A stretch of DNA of 64,000 nt, from the NCBI GenBank assembly GCA_037783415.1, contig JAZGTN010000225.1, positions 434,001 to 498,000 on the forward strand, in the 5' to 3' direction. The position numbers and the translations under genes are program-made. Below the pieces are notes generated by a model that saw nothing but the letters and a program-made list of their open reading frames with translations, did not search any database and was not told where the DNA came from. Positions 23,761-34,207 of the stretch are shown in pieces (within the stretch, counting starts at the first letter, position 1; each line of letters begins with the position of its first letter). The DNA comes from Leptasterias polaris (Eukaryota; Echinodermata; Asteroidea; Forcipulatida; Asteriidae).

Positions 23761-26700
23761 TCAAATGTCACCATATTTGTCAAGGAGACTATATTTAAGT
23801 TTCTTCTTAAAAACATGAACACCTTTGATCTTTCTAAGATTGTTGGCCAATGAATTCCAAAACCTGGGACCCTGTGATGTCACACAGTTAAGGGATTTAG
23901 AAAAACGTACATAAGGAATATGAAAATTATCACAATGCCTCGTATGATGGGAATGAATCTGAGTATTTAAAATAAACATAGTTTTAAACGACTTGGGCAA
24001 ATCATTCGAAACAAACTGATACATAAATGTACCAAGTTGGAGCAAGTAAATGTCAGAGACTTTGAGAGTTCTGTGATTAGAAAATAATGGATTCGAAGGG
24101 GTGCGAAAATCAACACTATCAATAATTCTGAGGGCCCTTTTTTGCAAAACAAAAATTCTGTTCATCAAATAAGCACTGGATTTGCCCCAAGCAAGAATAC
24201 CATAAGAAATATAGGATAAAACTAGAGAATTATAAATATTATACAATATATATGATGGAAAAAAATGCTTCAATTTGTTGATAATTCCTATATTTCTAGA
24301 AATTAGTTTACAGATATAATCAATATGATGATTCCAGGAAAGTTTATCATCAACAAGTATCCCAAGAAATTTCACACAATCAGTACGATTAAGTGACGTA
24401 TTGTCAAACATAATATCACATGGAATATTAATAGTACTTAAATTACTAAATAACATATACTTGGTTTTATTAACATTAAGGGATAATTTGTTAGCCTTAA
24501 TCCAATTGGAAATGTGGATGAGCTCTAAATTCACAGTGTTGAAAAGTATGTCAAGATTTGTATGAGAATAGAACAGATTAGAATCATCGGCAAAAAGAAT
24601 AAAGGACAGATTTGTGGAAGACTTAGGGAAATCATTGATATAAATTGAAAAAAGAAGAGGGCCTAAAATAGACCCTTGAGGTACACCACAAACTAAGGAT
24701 TTAAGAACAGACTCTTTACCATCAATACTGACAAACTGTTTGCGATTTGAGAGATAATCCCTAAACCACTCCAAGGCAATACCTCTAATACCGTAAAAGG
24801 AAAGTTTGGACAAGAGAATGGAATGGTCAATGGTGTCAAATGCCTTGGAGAGGTCCAGGAAAACTCCCAGGGTATGCAAGGACTGTTCACGACCCACTTT
24901 GACTTTATCAATTAACTGTAAAATAGCGTGTGTAGTAGAATGCTTTTCCCTAAATCCGAACTGAGAATCTGATAATATGTTATATTTTCCCAAAAAGTTA
25001 GACGTACGAATATAAACAGTACGTTCGAGTATTTTAGAAAAAGAAGTAAGAATAGAAATGGGACGATAATTATTAACTAAATGCCGATCACCATTTTTAT
25101 ATATGGGCAAAACCCTAGCAATTTTCATAGAATCGGGGACTATTCCAGTATTTAGAGAAAGATTAATAATGAAGGTTAAAGGTTTCGAAATCACCTGAAA
25201 AACATCTTTTATAAGAGGACAATTAATGGAATCGTAGCCGGAACTGTTTTTATTAGGTAAATTTGAAACAATTGAGGAAAGCTCTTGCTCTGTTATTGGG
25301 GTGAAAAAAATAGAGTGTGAATTTGGTTCTTGCAGATAATCCTGGAAATGGGAATGACAATTAGGAATTTGGTTAGCGAGTTTGGGCCCAATATTAACAA
25401 AGAAATCATTGTAATGTTCGGCAACGAGAAAGGGGTCAGTAATGCTCCGGTTCCTAATATTAATACTCGATAAATGAGAAGAAGAGTTAGTCTTAAGGAC
25501 ACTATTAATAACCTTCCAAGTATTCTTAATATTGTTTTTTTCCTTTTCAAATTGTTGAGAATAATACCTCTGTTTGGCAGAACGCAAAATTGCAGTGAGG
25601 ACATTTCTATATCGAGTAAAAATCAAACGATTTAACTCAGAGGGAGAACGAAGAAGTTTACGATAAAGCTTGTTTTTGTGATTAATAGACTTGAGAAGAG
25701 CAGAAGTCACCCACTGAGATTTGGGTTGAGATTTCCTATTGGAGCGCTCCATTCTAACAAGAGGAACATCTTTATCATAAATGTCAATAAAAATATTCAT
25801 AAAAATATTAAATGACTCGTTGGGGTTACAACATCTTAAAACAGCAGACCAATCCTGATTCATCAGGTCTTTTTTGAAATGACGCAAATTATCAACAGAA
25901 TGCTTACGAACATAATGTGGGGTGGGGTTATGTGAGCTGTGAACAAATGGAAAAGACGTAATAATTGGAAAATGATCTGAAATGTCACAAACTAAAATAC
26001 CAGAATTAGGAGTAGGAAAAATATTTGTAAAAATGTTATCAATAAGGGTTGCTGAAGAACTAGTAATTCTGGTAGGTTTGTTGATCAAGGGGAGCAAAGA
26101 GTTGGCGAGCATGACATCCAGAAATTGTTGAGACTGGTTGTTATGAGTGGCGTTAAGAAGATCTATGTTGAAATCACCAGACATTAGACACAGTTTGTTC
26201 TCAGACATGACAATATCTTGAACCTGCTGGAAAGTCAACATAAAATCATCAAAAGAGGCCGAGGGGGGTTTGTAAATAACACCGACAAAAATATTCTTAC
26301 TATTAGGATTGATAATTTCAGCAAAAATAGACTCAAATGAGTCCGTAGAATGACATAATTGAGGACGAATGACATACTGCAGATCTTTAGACAAATACAA
26401 GGAAACCCCACCCCCCACTCTACCCTCTCTGCTGATGGACTCAAGATTGTACCCAGGAATGGAGTAAATATTAAAAGGCGCATCTGATTGTTTTAGCCAT
26501 GTTTCAGATAGACCCACCACAGAAAAGTCAGAGTGAAGGGTTTCAAAATAATTAATCATTTGGTCATAATGTTTAGGAAGACTCCTGATATTCATATGTA
26601 CAAAGGAAAACTGGGAAGAGTCATTAAGATCAAAAACATTGTTCAGGTTGGCCTCAGTAAAATAATCGCATGAATGTAGATTTTGATTGTCATTGTTAGG

Positions 26701-27018
26701 GTCGTTGACTAGTTGAAAGGTTTCAAATTGAGCGTTATGACTACTACTAGGAATATAAGGTCCATCCACAAGGACGGGATTCATATCTGAAATAAGAGAA
26801 ACATAATCATTGTGGTCTAATAAATGAAACGGTAGGTTAACGCTACAACAGTAATGACAGTTCCAAGACTCGGCCCCGTGAACCAATAGCTGATGATCAG
26901 CAATGGTTAAACTAGTACAGTTCAAATGACTCCAATTATGACAAAGTTCACAAAATAACCGGCGATGAATGTATCTAACTACCTCATTACACGAAACACA
27001 CAGATTGGACAAAGACAT
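23761..27018 (-). CDS. LINE ORF2: PHD-like finger, AP endonuclease, reverse transcriptase
   Basis: 1,085 residues. Residues 7-58 hold a Cys/His-rich PHD-like finger (Cys pairs, then a His-Cys pair, then W-x-C-x2-C). Residues 136-355 are an APE-type endonuclease with its marks: Asn143, Glu172, GDFN at 281-284, Asp327 and SDH at 347-349. The reverse transcriptase covers roughly 590-900, with Asp722 in FLDLSKAFD, the VPQGS block at 779-783 and FADD at 809-812. The C-terminal 180 residues look like the usual CR1/jockey thumb and tail. All catalytic residues I can check are present. The protein nicks the target and copies the element RNA there. The start is the first Met of the frame, just before the finger. 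A PHD finger at the head of ORF2 is noteworthy, because PHD domains in CR1-like elements are better known from ORF1. Confidence 0.93.
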   Translation of the reverse strand: MSLSNLCVSCNEVVRYIHRRLFCELCHNWSHLNCTSLTIADHQLLVHGAESWNCHYCCSVNLPFHLLDHNDYVSLISDMNPVLVDGPYIPSSSHNAQFETFQLVNDPNNDNQNLHSCDYFTEANLNNVFDLNDSSQFSFVHMNIRSLPKHYDQMINYFETLHSDFSVVGLSETWLKQSDAPFNIYSIPGYNLESISREGRVGGGVSLYLSKDLQYVIRPQLCHSTDSFESIFAEIINPNSKNIFVGVIYKPPSASFDDFMLTFQQVQDIVMSENKLCLMSGDFNIDLLNATHNNQSQQFLDVMLANSLLPLINKPTRITSSSATLIDNIFTNIFPTPNSGILVCDISDHFPIITSFPFVHSSHNPTPHYVRKHSVDNLRHFKKDLMNQDWSAVLRCCNPNESFNIFMNIFIDIYDKDVPLVRMERSNRKSQPKSQWVTSALLKSINHKNKLYRKLLRSPSELNRLIFTRYRNVLTAILRSAKQRYYSQQFEKEKNNIKNTWKVINSVLKTNSSSHLSSINIRNRSITDPFLVAEHYNDFFVNIGPKLANQIPNCHSHFQDYLQEPNSHSIFFTPITEQELSSIVSNLPNKNSSGYDSINCPLIKDVFQVISKPLTFIINLSLNTGIVPDSMKIARVLPIYKNGDRHLVNNYRPISILTSFSKILERTVYIRTSNFLGKYNILSDSQFGFREKHSTTHAILQLIDKVKVGREQSLHTLGVFLDLSKAFDTIDHSILLSKLSFYGIRGIALEWFRDYLSNRKQFVSIDGKESVLKSLVCGVPQGSILGPLLFSIYINDFPKSSTNLSFILFADDSNLFYSHTNLDILFNTVNLELIHISNWIKANKLSLNVNKTKYMLFSNLSTINIPCDIMFDNTSLNRTDCVKFLGILVDDKLSWNHHIDYICKLISRNIGIINKLKHFFPSYILYNIYNSLVLSYISYGILAWGKSSAYLMNRIFVLQKRALRIIDSVDFRTPSNPLFSNHRTLKVSDIYLLQLGTFMYQFVSNDLPKSFKTMFILNTQIHSHHTRHCDNFHIPYVRFSKSLNCVTSQGPRFWNSLANNLRKIKGVHVFKKKLKYSLLDKYGDI

Positions 27019-27489
27019 AGCACAAAGACAGAATAAGACAATAATTAGAAAATAAGAGCTAGAGACGAGGGAAAGCTAAATAGTTACAAAAATACAGTAA
27101 AACTGGGAGGATCCAAGATTAAGCTCCGAACAAACGACAGTAGATGAGATTCCTTTCCAGGAAAATAATCCATTTACCGAGAAAAACTAATCAAAAAGAA
27201 ACAAGGAAAACGTCATTCACCGTTTTTTTTATAAGAAAATAATCGTAAGTTGAATACACCCACCCACCACGAGCCACCCCACCCCCGGTGCGCCCACCCC
27301 GTACCGTTGAACTGAAAAATTCCACCCTTTTTATTTATTCAAGGCACCATAGATGGAAACAAACCAAAACAATAAGTTGATTAGGTGCCCATTTGGGTAT
27401 CCCCGGAGGGGAGGGGTTGAGGAAACAGGCGATAGGTGAATATATAACAATTACATCATATCAAATACACAATTATAATATGAAAAACA
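27019..27489 (-). other. Spacer between LINE ORF1 and ORF2
   Basis: 471 bp without an open frame, C-rich on the + strand at about 27255-27305. It is long for an inter-ORF spacer, so ORF2 translation would need reinitiation or a separate mechanism. No promoter or other gene recognised. Confidence 0.5.
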
Positions 27490-28206
27490 CTACTTCTTTT
27501 TCAGCTTCTTCAGATCATCCTTGCATCCAACGACGACTCGGGTGCCGTCTTTCAGTCGAATTTCAATCCGTCCATCTTGGGTCCAGGTTCTTTCTGTGTT
27601 TGGAAGAGACTTTGCAGTGTTGAGCCAACTCTGTCGTTCTTTAGTGAGGCTTTCATGCACAAAAATGTTGGATCCTTTAAATTTTGATCTTTGGCGGTAG
27701 AATGTAGCCCTCGTATTGTAATCGACGAATTTGACAATCAACGGCCTGGCTCTTGGTTTGCCCGTATTGTCAAGACGTGACCCAATTCTATGGGAGCGGT
27801 CGATAGCCTCTGGGTTGATCAACATTCCAAGGTGTTGGCTTGCAGCTTCGATGACTCTCTTGTCAGTATTCTCGGGCTGCGATTGTTCTGGAATGCCATG
27901 GACAATAAGACAATTGCGCCTTGAATATTGCTCGTGAATGTCAATCTTGTCTAACAAATGGCGGACATCTTGCTCAAGTTTGGTGATACTAGCATCTCTG
28001 GATTGGAGCTCCAACTGAAGGGCCTTGTGGATGTCATTGCTTATAACATCAGCGATTGCTTCCGTTAAGGCAGGAATCAAGGCATCAAGAAGAGCTTTTG
28101 ATCTCAAAGCTTCCTTAATTGCTGAGGTAAGGGCCACAGGATCAATGGGGGCTATCTCAGCCACGGGGCCAGCTGCCGTAGTAGAGGCTTGACGTTTAGG
28201 AGGCAT
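27490..28206 (-). CDS. LINE ORF1: RNA-binding protein with coiled coil
   Basis: 238 residues. I chose the Met at 28204-28206 because the open frame upstream runs through 5' UTR and minisatellite. Residues about 25-95 are helical with heptad-like spacing (trimerising coiled coil). Residues about 98-175 contain RRNCLIVHGIP and RPLIVKFVDYNTRATFY, typical of the RRM-like domain of L1-type ORF1 proteins. The Lys-rich C-terminus ends in KKLKKK. By analogy it binds LINE RNA as a nucleic-acid chaperone. It sits 5' of ORF2 in the same orientation and has no stops or frameshifts. Confidence 0.85.
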   Translation of the reverse strand: MPPKRQASTTAAGPVAEIAPIDPVALTSAIKEALRSKALLDALIPALTEAIADVISNDIHKALQLELQSRDASITKLEQDVRHLLDKIDIHEQYSRRNCLIVHGIPEQSQPENTDKRVIEAASQHLGMLINPEAIDRSHRIGSRLDNTGKPRARPLIVKFVDYNTRATFYRQRSKFKGSNIFVHESLTKERQSWLNTAKSLPNTERTWTQDGRIEIRLKDGTRVVVGCKDDLKKLKKK

Positions 28207-28403
28207 GTTCGTAGAGACAAAACGGCACCGAGTGTCGATGAATAAGATGTCACAAACAAACTCTAAAAGCAGCACAAGATGACGAGCAGAATAACTGAAA
28301 GGTATAGCTGGTTTTAGAATGAAATCTCGGAGGTTGGAACAGAATTTTTTGAACTTTGTCGGAGCTAATTTTGGAACACGTCCGCCCTCGTCGGTTACAT
28401 ATC
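28207..28403 (-). promoter_or_regulatory. LINE 5' UTR
   Basis: About 200 bp between the minisatellite edge and ORF1. It is expected to hold the internal promoter, but no specific box is recognised. Confidence 0.5.
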
Positions 28404-31400
28404 CTATTGACACGAGAGGAGAGCTAACTGGGACCTGTTTAAGCTCTATTGACACGAGAGGAGAGCTAACTGGGACCTGTTTAAGCTCTATTGACACGAG
28501 AGGAGAGCTAACTGGGACCTGTTCAAGCTCTATTGACACGAGAGGAGAGCTAACTGGGACCTGTTTAAGCTCTATTGACACGAGAGGAGAGCTAACTGGG
28601 ACCTGTTCAAGCTCTATTGACACGAGAGGAGAGCTAACTGGGACCTGTTCAAGCTCTATTGACACGAGAGGAGAGCTAACTGGGACCTGTTTAAGCTCTA
28701 TTGACACGAGAGGAGAGCTAACTGGGACCTGTTCAAGCTCTATTGACACGAGAGGAGAGCTAACTGGGACCTGTTCAAGCTCTATTGACACGAGAGGAGA
28801 GCTAACTGGGACCTGTTCAAGCTCTATTGACACGAGAGGAGAGCTAACTGGGACCTGTTCAAGCTCTATTGACACGAGAGGAGAGCTAACTGGGACCTGT
28901 TCAAGCTCTATTGACACGAGAGGAGAGCTAGCTAACTGGGACCTGTTCAAGCTCTATTGACACGAGAGGAGAGCTAACTGGGACCTGTTTAAGCTCTATT
29001 GACACGAGAGGAGAGCTAACTGGGACCTGTTCAAGCTCTATTGACACGAGAGGAGAGCTAACTGGGACCTGTTTAAGCTCTATTGACACGAGAGGAGAGC
29101 TAACTGGGACCTGTTCAAGCTCTATTGACACGAGAGGAGAGCTAACTGGGACCTGTTTAAGCTCTATTGACACGAGAGGAGAGCTAACTGGGACCTGTTT
29201 AAGCTCTATTGACACGAGAGGAGAGCTAACTGGGACCTGTTTAAGCTCTATTGACACGAGAGGAGAGCTAACTGGGACCTGTTCAAGCTCTATTGACACG
29301 AGAGGAGAGCTAACTGGGACCTGTTTAAGCTCTATTGACACGAGAGGAGAGCTAACTGGGACCTGTTCAAGCTCTATTGACACGAGAGGAGAGCTAACTG
29401 GGACCTGTTTAAGCTCTATTGACACGAGAGGAGAGCTAACTGGGACCTGTTCAAGCTCTATTGACACGAGAGGAGAGCTAACTGGGACCTGTTCAAGCTC
29501 TATTGACACGAGAGGAGAGCTAACTGGGACCTGTTCAAGCTCTATTGACACGAGAGGAGAGCTAACTGGGACCTGTTCAAGCTCTATTGACACGAGAGGA
29601 GAGCTAACTGGGACCTGTTCAAGCTCTATTGACACGAGAGGAGAGCTAACTGGGACCTGTTCAAGCTCTATTGACACGAGAGGAGAGCTAACTGGGACCT
29701 GTTCAAGCTCTATTGACACGAGAGGAGAGCTAACTGGGACCTGTTCAAGCTCTATTGACACGAGAGGAGAGCTAACTGGGACCTGTTCAAGCTCTATTGA
29801 CACGAGAGGAGAGCTAACTGGGACCTGTTCAAGCTCTATTGACACGAGAGGAGAGCTAACTGGGACCTGTTCAAGCTCTATTGACACGAGAGGAGAGCTA
29901 ACTGGGACCTGTTCAAGCTCTATTGACACGAGAGGAGAGCTAACTGGGACCTGTTCAAGCTCTATTGACACGAGAGGAGAGCTAACTGGGACCTGTTCAA
30001 GCTCTATTGACACGAGAGGAGAGCTAACTGGGACCTGTTCAAGCTCTATTGACACGAGAGGAGAGCTAACTGGGACCTGTTCAAGCTCTATTGACACGAG
30101 AGGAGAGCTAACTGGGACCTGTTCAAGCTCTATTGACACGAGAGGAGAGCTAACTGGGACCTGTTCAAGCTCTATTGACACGAGAGGAGAGCTAACTGGG
30201 ACCTGTTCAAGCTCTATTGACACGAGAGGAGAGCTAACTGGGACCTGTTTAAGCTCTATTGACACGAGAGGAGAGCTAACTGGGACCTGTTCAAGCTCTA
30301 TTGACACGAGAGGAGAGCTAACTGGGACCTGTTCAAGCTCTATTGACACGAGAGGAGAGCTAGCTAACTGGGACCTGTTCAAGCTCTATTGACACGAGAG
30401 GAGAGCTAACTGGGACCTGTTCAAGCTCTATTGACACGAGAGGAGAGCTAACTGGGACCTGTTCAAGCTCTATTGACACGAGAGGAGAGCTAACTGGGAC
30501 CTGTTCAAGCTCTATTGACACGAGAGGAGAGCTAACTGGGACCTGTTCAAGCTCTATTGACACGAGAGGAGAGCTAACTGGGACCTGTTCAAGCTCTATT
30601 GACACGAGAGGAGAGCTAACTGGGACCTTTTCAAGCTCTATTGACACGAGAGGAGAGCTAGCTAACTGGGACCTGTTCAAGCTCTATTGACACGAGAGGA
30701 GAGCTAACTGGGACCTGTTTAAGCTCTATTGACACGAGAGGAGAGCTAACTGGGACCTGTTCAAGCTCTATTGACACGAGAGGAGAGCTAACTGGGACCT
30801 GTTCAAGCTCTATTGACACGAGAGGAGAGCTAACTGGGACCTGTTCAAGCTCTATTGACACGAGAGGAGAGCTAACTGGGACCTGTTTAAGCTCTATTGA
30901 CACGAGAGGAGAGCTAACTGGGACCTGTTTAAGCTCTATTGACACGAGAGGAGAGCTAACTGGGACCTGTTTAAGCTCTATTGACACGAGAGGAGAGCTA
31001 ACTGGGACCTGTTCAAGCTCTATTGACACGAGAGGAGAGCTAACTGGGACCTGTTCAAGCTCTATTGACACGAGAGGAGAGCTAACTGGGACCTGTTCAA
31101 GCTCTATTGACACGAGAGGAGAGCTAACTGGGACCTGTTTAAGCTCTATTGACACGAGAGGAGAGCTAACTGGGACCTGTTCAAGCTCTATTGACACGAG
31201 AGGAGAGCTAGCTAACTGGGACCTGTTCAAGCTCTATTGACACGAGAGGAGAGCTAACTGGGACCTGTTTAAGCTCTATTGACACGAGAGGAGAGCTAAC
31301 TGGGACCTGTTTAAGCTCTATTGACACGAGAGGAGAGCTAACTGGGACCTGTTCAAGCTCTATTGACACGAGAGGAGAGCTAGCTAACTGGGACCTGTTC

Positions 31401-32741
31401 AAGCTCTATTGACACGAGAGGAGAGCTAACTGGGACCTGTTCAAGCTCTATTGACACGAGAGGAGAGCTAACTGGGACCTGTTCAAGCTCTATTGACACG
31501 AGAGGAGAGCAAGCTAACTGGGACCTGTTCAAGCTCTATTGACACGAGAGGAGAGCTAACTGGGACCTGTTTAAGCTCTATTGACACGAGAGGAGAGCTA
31601 ACTGGGACCTGTTCAAGCTCTATTGACACGAGAGGAGAGCTAACTGGGACCTGTTCAAGCTCTATTGACACGAGAGGAGAGCTAACTGGGACCTGTTCAA
31701 GCTCTATTGACACGAGAGGAGAGCTAACTGGGACCTGTTTAAGCTCTATTGACACGAGAGGAGAGCTAACTGGGACCTGTTCAAGCTCTATTGACACGAG
31801 AGGAGAGCTAGCTAACTGGGACCTGTTCAAGCTCTATTGACACGAGAGGAGAGCTAACTGGGACCTGTTTAAGCTCTATTGACACGAGAGGAGAGCTAAC
31901 TGGGACCTGTTCAAGCTCTATTGACACGAGAGGAGAGCTAACTGGGACCTGTTTAAGCTCTATTGACACGAGAGGAGAGCTAACTGGGACCTGTTCAAGC
32001 TCTATTGACACGAGAGGAGAGCTAACTGGGACCTGTTTAAGCTCTATTGACACGAGAGGAGAGCTAGCTAACTGGGACCTGTTCAAGCTCTATTGACACG
32101 AGAGGAGAGCTAACTGGGACCTGTTTAAGCTCTATTGACACGAGAGGAGAGCTAACTGGGACCTGTTCAAGCTCTATTGACACGAGAGGAGAGCTAACTG
32201 GGACCTGTTCAAGCTCTATTGACACGAGAGGAGAGCTAACTGGGACCTGTTCAAGCTCTATTGACACGAGAGGAGAGCTAACTGGGACCTGTTTAAGCTC
32301 TATTGACACGAGAGGAGAGCTAACTGGGACCTGTTCAAGCTCTATTGACACGAGAGGAGAGCTAACTGGGACCTGTTCAAGCTCTATTGACACGAGAGGA
32401 GAGCTAACTGGGACCTGTTCAAGCTCTATTGACACGAGAGGAGAGCTAACTGGGACCTGTTCAAGCTCTATTGACACGAGAGGAGAGCTAACTGGGACCT
32501 GTTTAAGCTCTATTGACACGAGAGGAGAGCTAACTGGGACCTGTTCAAGCTCTATTGACTCGAGAGGAGAGCTAACTGGGACCTGTTCAAGCTCTATTGA
32601 CACGAGAGGAGAGCTAACTAGGACCTGTTTAAGCTCTATTGACACGAGAGGAGAGCTAACTGGGACCTGTTCAAGCTCTATTGACACGAGAGGAGAGCTA
32701 ACTGGGACCTGTTCAAGCTCTATTGACACGAGAGGAGAGCT
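28404..32741 (+). repeat. 42-bp minisatellite, right array (about 103 units)
   Basis: Same unit and phase as the left array. Units with a 4-base addition (GAGCTAGCTAACTGG) recur at about 28928, 30360, 30658, 31208, 31380, 31808 and 32064, and one reads GAGCAAGCTAAC near 31510. A long central stretch (about 29450-30240) is made only of the C variant and looks recently homogenised. The array ends by passing from GAGAGCT into GAATGACCGGTCATTATG, the same junction as the single-unit sites before genes 3-5. Confidence 0.97.
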
Positions 32742-33516
32742 GAATGACCGGTCATTATGCCCAATCGTAAGTCATGTGGACAGTGGAAATGTCAACGCTT
32801 AATCGTCAATCAACCGTTGAAGGTATGAAGTACCCATTGGGCGTCGGTCGGTGCTAAGGTTGACGTTATTAAGTGAATTTTGTTCAGACAACTCCTGCCA
32901 TGAAATAACCCACTGATGATCTTTGTAAGTAAAATTCTGTGTCTGAACGACCTCTCTGTAGTATCATCACATAACTATTTATCATTGAAAGTAAAAACAA
33001 TATATGCAATTTTTTTAGTGTGTGTTTCAGTATCACCATCAAATCATTTGATTGGTGATTTTTCTGTGAACATTTAGATGTTATTCTATATATTTCTTTT
33101 TGAAAATATTGACATTAATGATTTTTGTCAAGTCTGGATTATGATATTGAAAAAATTGACTGAGAGTGAAATAAAGTAGCAGACACTAATTTTGACATGT
33201 CGTTTGTTTGTTTGTTTTGTGTTCGATGTGCCATGCATGGCTTGAGATTCATTTTACCTGCATGTTGACTGACATTATTATGTTTATATCAAAATGGAAA
33301 AAGTTTGGTTGTACTTGATTCAAACCATCCCTTTAATCAGTGGGGATGTCCCTTTAATATATACTTCTTGCCCCCCCCCCCCCCCCCGTTAGCTCTCCAT
33401 GCAGTATGAATATTGATTATGAGTTATTAAGTTTGCTTCTATGCACGGAGTATACTGACCAATTACCTCCTTTTTCAAACAAATATTTTAACAAATAAAC
33501 AAATATAAACAAATTT
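32742..33516 (+). repeat. Upstream region of Ig gene 2
   Basis: Intergenic sequence shared by all later units. It begins with the palindrome-containing GAATGACCGGTCATTATG and carries a 17-base poly-C run at 33371-33387. The 12-base target sequence ATAAACAAATTT lies at 33505-33516. No gene. Confidence 0.75.
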
Positions 33517-33826
33517 ACCCAGTCAGTTTCCCTTGTGGTTTATTATTTGATATCTGATATTAAAAAAAAAGTCGCATCCCCTTAAGGTGATCCCCTGGCT
33601 GCCGCTTCCCAGGTTGTATCGTATACTTGGGTGTGATCCCTGGCTACACGGCAGTTTGCGGTTGAATGGCTTCTGACTGGCACCCCCCGAACAAAAATAT
33701 TGACAAATTAGGGAGACCGCCAACATAGGCCTAGATAGCTCAGTTGGTAGAGCGCCGGAACGTTAAACCGGGGGTCGTTGGTTCAAATCCCGCTCTAGTC
33801 AATTTTTCGTTGTTCAACCCAAAATC
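33517..33826. mobile_element. 310-bp tRNA-containing retroelement insertion (gene 2 unit)
   Basis: Flanked by a perfect 12-bp direct repeat ATAAACAAATTT (33505-33516 and 33827-33838). The three promoter units at 16-19.5 kb show the empty site with one copy of this 12-mer. The insertion ends with a tRNA-like sequence on the + strand and about 25 more bases. No poly-A tail is visible at either end. Long target repeats and a Pol III-type promoter point to a SINE-like element. Confidence 0.75.
33729..33801 (+). tRNA. tRNA-like sequence within the SINE-like insertion
   Basis: 73 bases with a perfect A box (TAGCTCAGTTGG) and B box (GGTTCAAATCC), a 7-bp acceptor stem with one mismatch, and a good D stem. 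The anticodon arm is poor (4-bp stem, enlarged loop, no T at position 33) and the T stem has a mismatch, so it is probably not a working tRNA. It may act as an internal Pol III promoter. Confidence 0.5.
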
Positions 33827-33838
33827 ATAAACAAATTT

Positions 33839-34207
33839 GCTAAACAAATTTGAAGAGTTTCGGCCGCAAATGTTGTGCTGTTATCGCAAAATAATGGCCT
33901 AGCCGTCAACTGAAATAAAGACTTTACTTAGAGATTAAGAAAAAATACGAGATCATCATCATATCGCAAAAATAATATAAAAGGTAATATAAGCACCTTT
34001 AAGGGTTTTCATTACTGGTGTTAAGTTGAAAATACCCAAAGAGTCAAAGTTCAATCTATGACCTCAAACCTGATGAAGCGTGATGTATCAAAGAATTGAA
34101 ACCCAGGTATATTATTGAAGCCTGTACGATGCCTTCAATGTGAGCAGTTCGTACAGTAATTTACAAGCAATGTAATCTCATTCTGACTTTTAGAAATACC
34201 CTCCAAC
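33839..34207 (+). promoter_or_regulatory. Promoter and 5'-UTR intron of Ig gene 2
   Basis: A consensus TATA box TATAAAAGG at 33976-33984 predicts a start near 34007. A donor (CCCAG then GTATAT) at 34107 and an acceptor ending GACTTTTAG at 34193 give an 87-bp intron in the 5' UTR, 14 bases before the ATG. The start context AACATGG is strong. The same arrangement is present before genes 3, 4 and 5. Confidence 0.65.

Larger units (their letters stand above)
23426..28403 (-). mobile_element. CR1/jockey-type LINE, apparently complete
   Basis: A 4,978-bp insertion in the minisatellite. Repeats resume in phase on the other side, with CTAT shared at both edges (23422-23425 and 28404-28407) as a short target duplication or microhomology. 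On the minus strand it has a 5' UTR of about 200 bp (28207-28403), ORF1, a 471-bp spacer, ORF2, and a 3' UTR of about 335 bp ending in AATTGAATTGATTG. Both frames are free of stops and frameshifts, so the copy is young and may be competent. Confidence 0.92.

Noticed and set aside
27490..28950. A 486-residue fusion of minisatellite repeats to LINE ORF1
   Set aside because: The open frame happens to continue from the array through the 5' UTR. The native ORF1 start is placed at 28206.
19662..32741. A CRISPR-like array
   Set aside because: The repeats are directly adjacent without spacers, in an animal-type sequence. This is a minisatellite.
33729..33801. A functional tRNA gene (anticodon GTT, Asn)
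   Set aside because: The anticodon stem is only 4 bp with a mismatch, position 33 is C, the T stem has a mismatch, and the sequence lies inside a repeat with target duplications. Kept only as tRNA-like.
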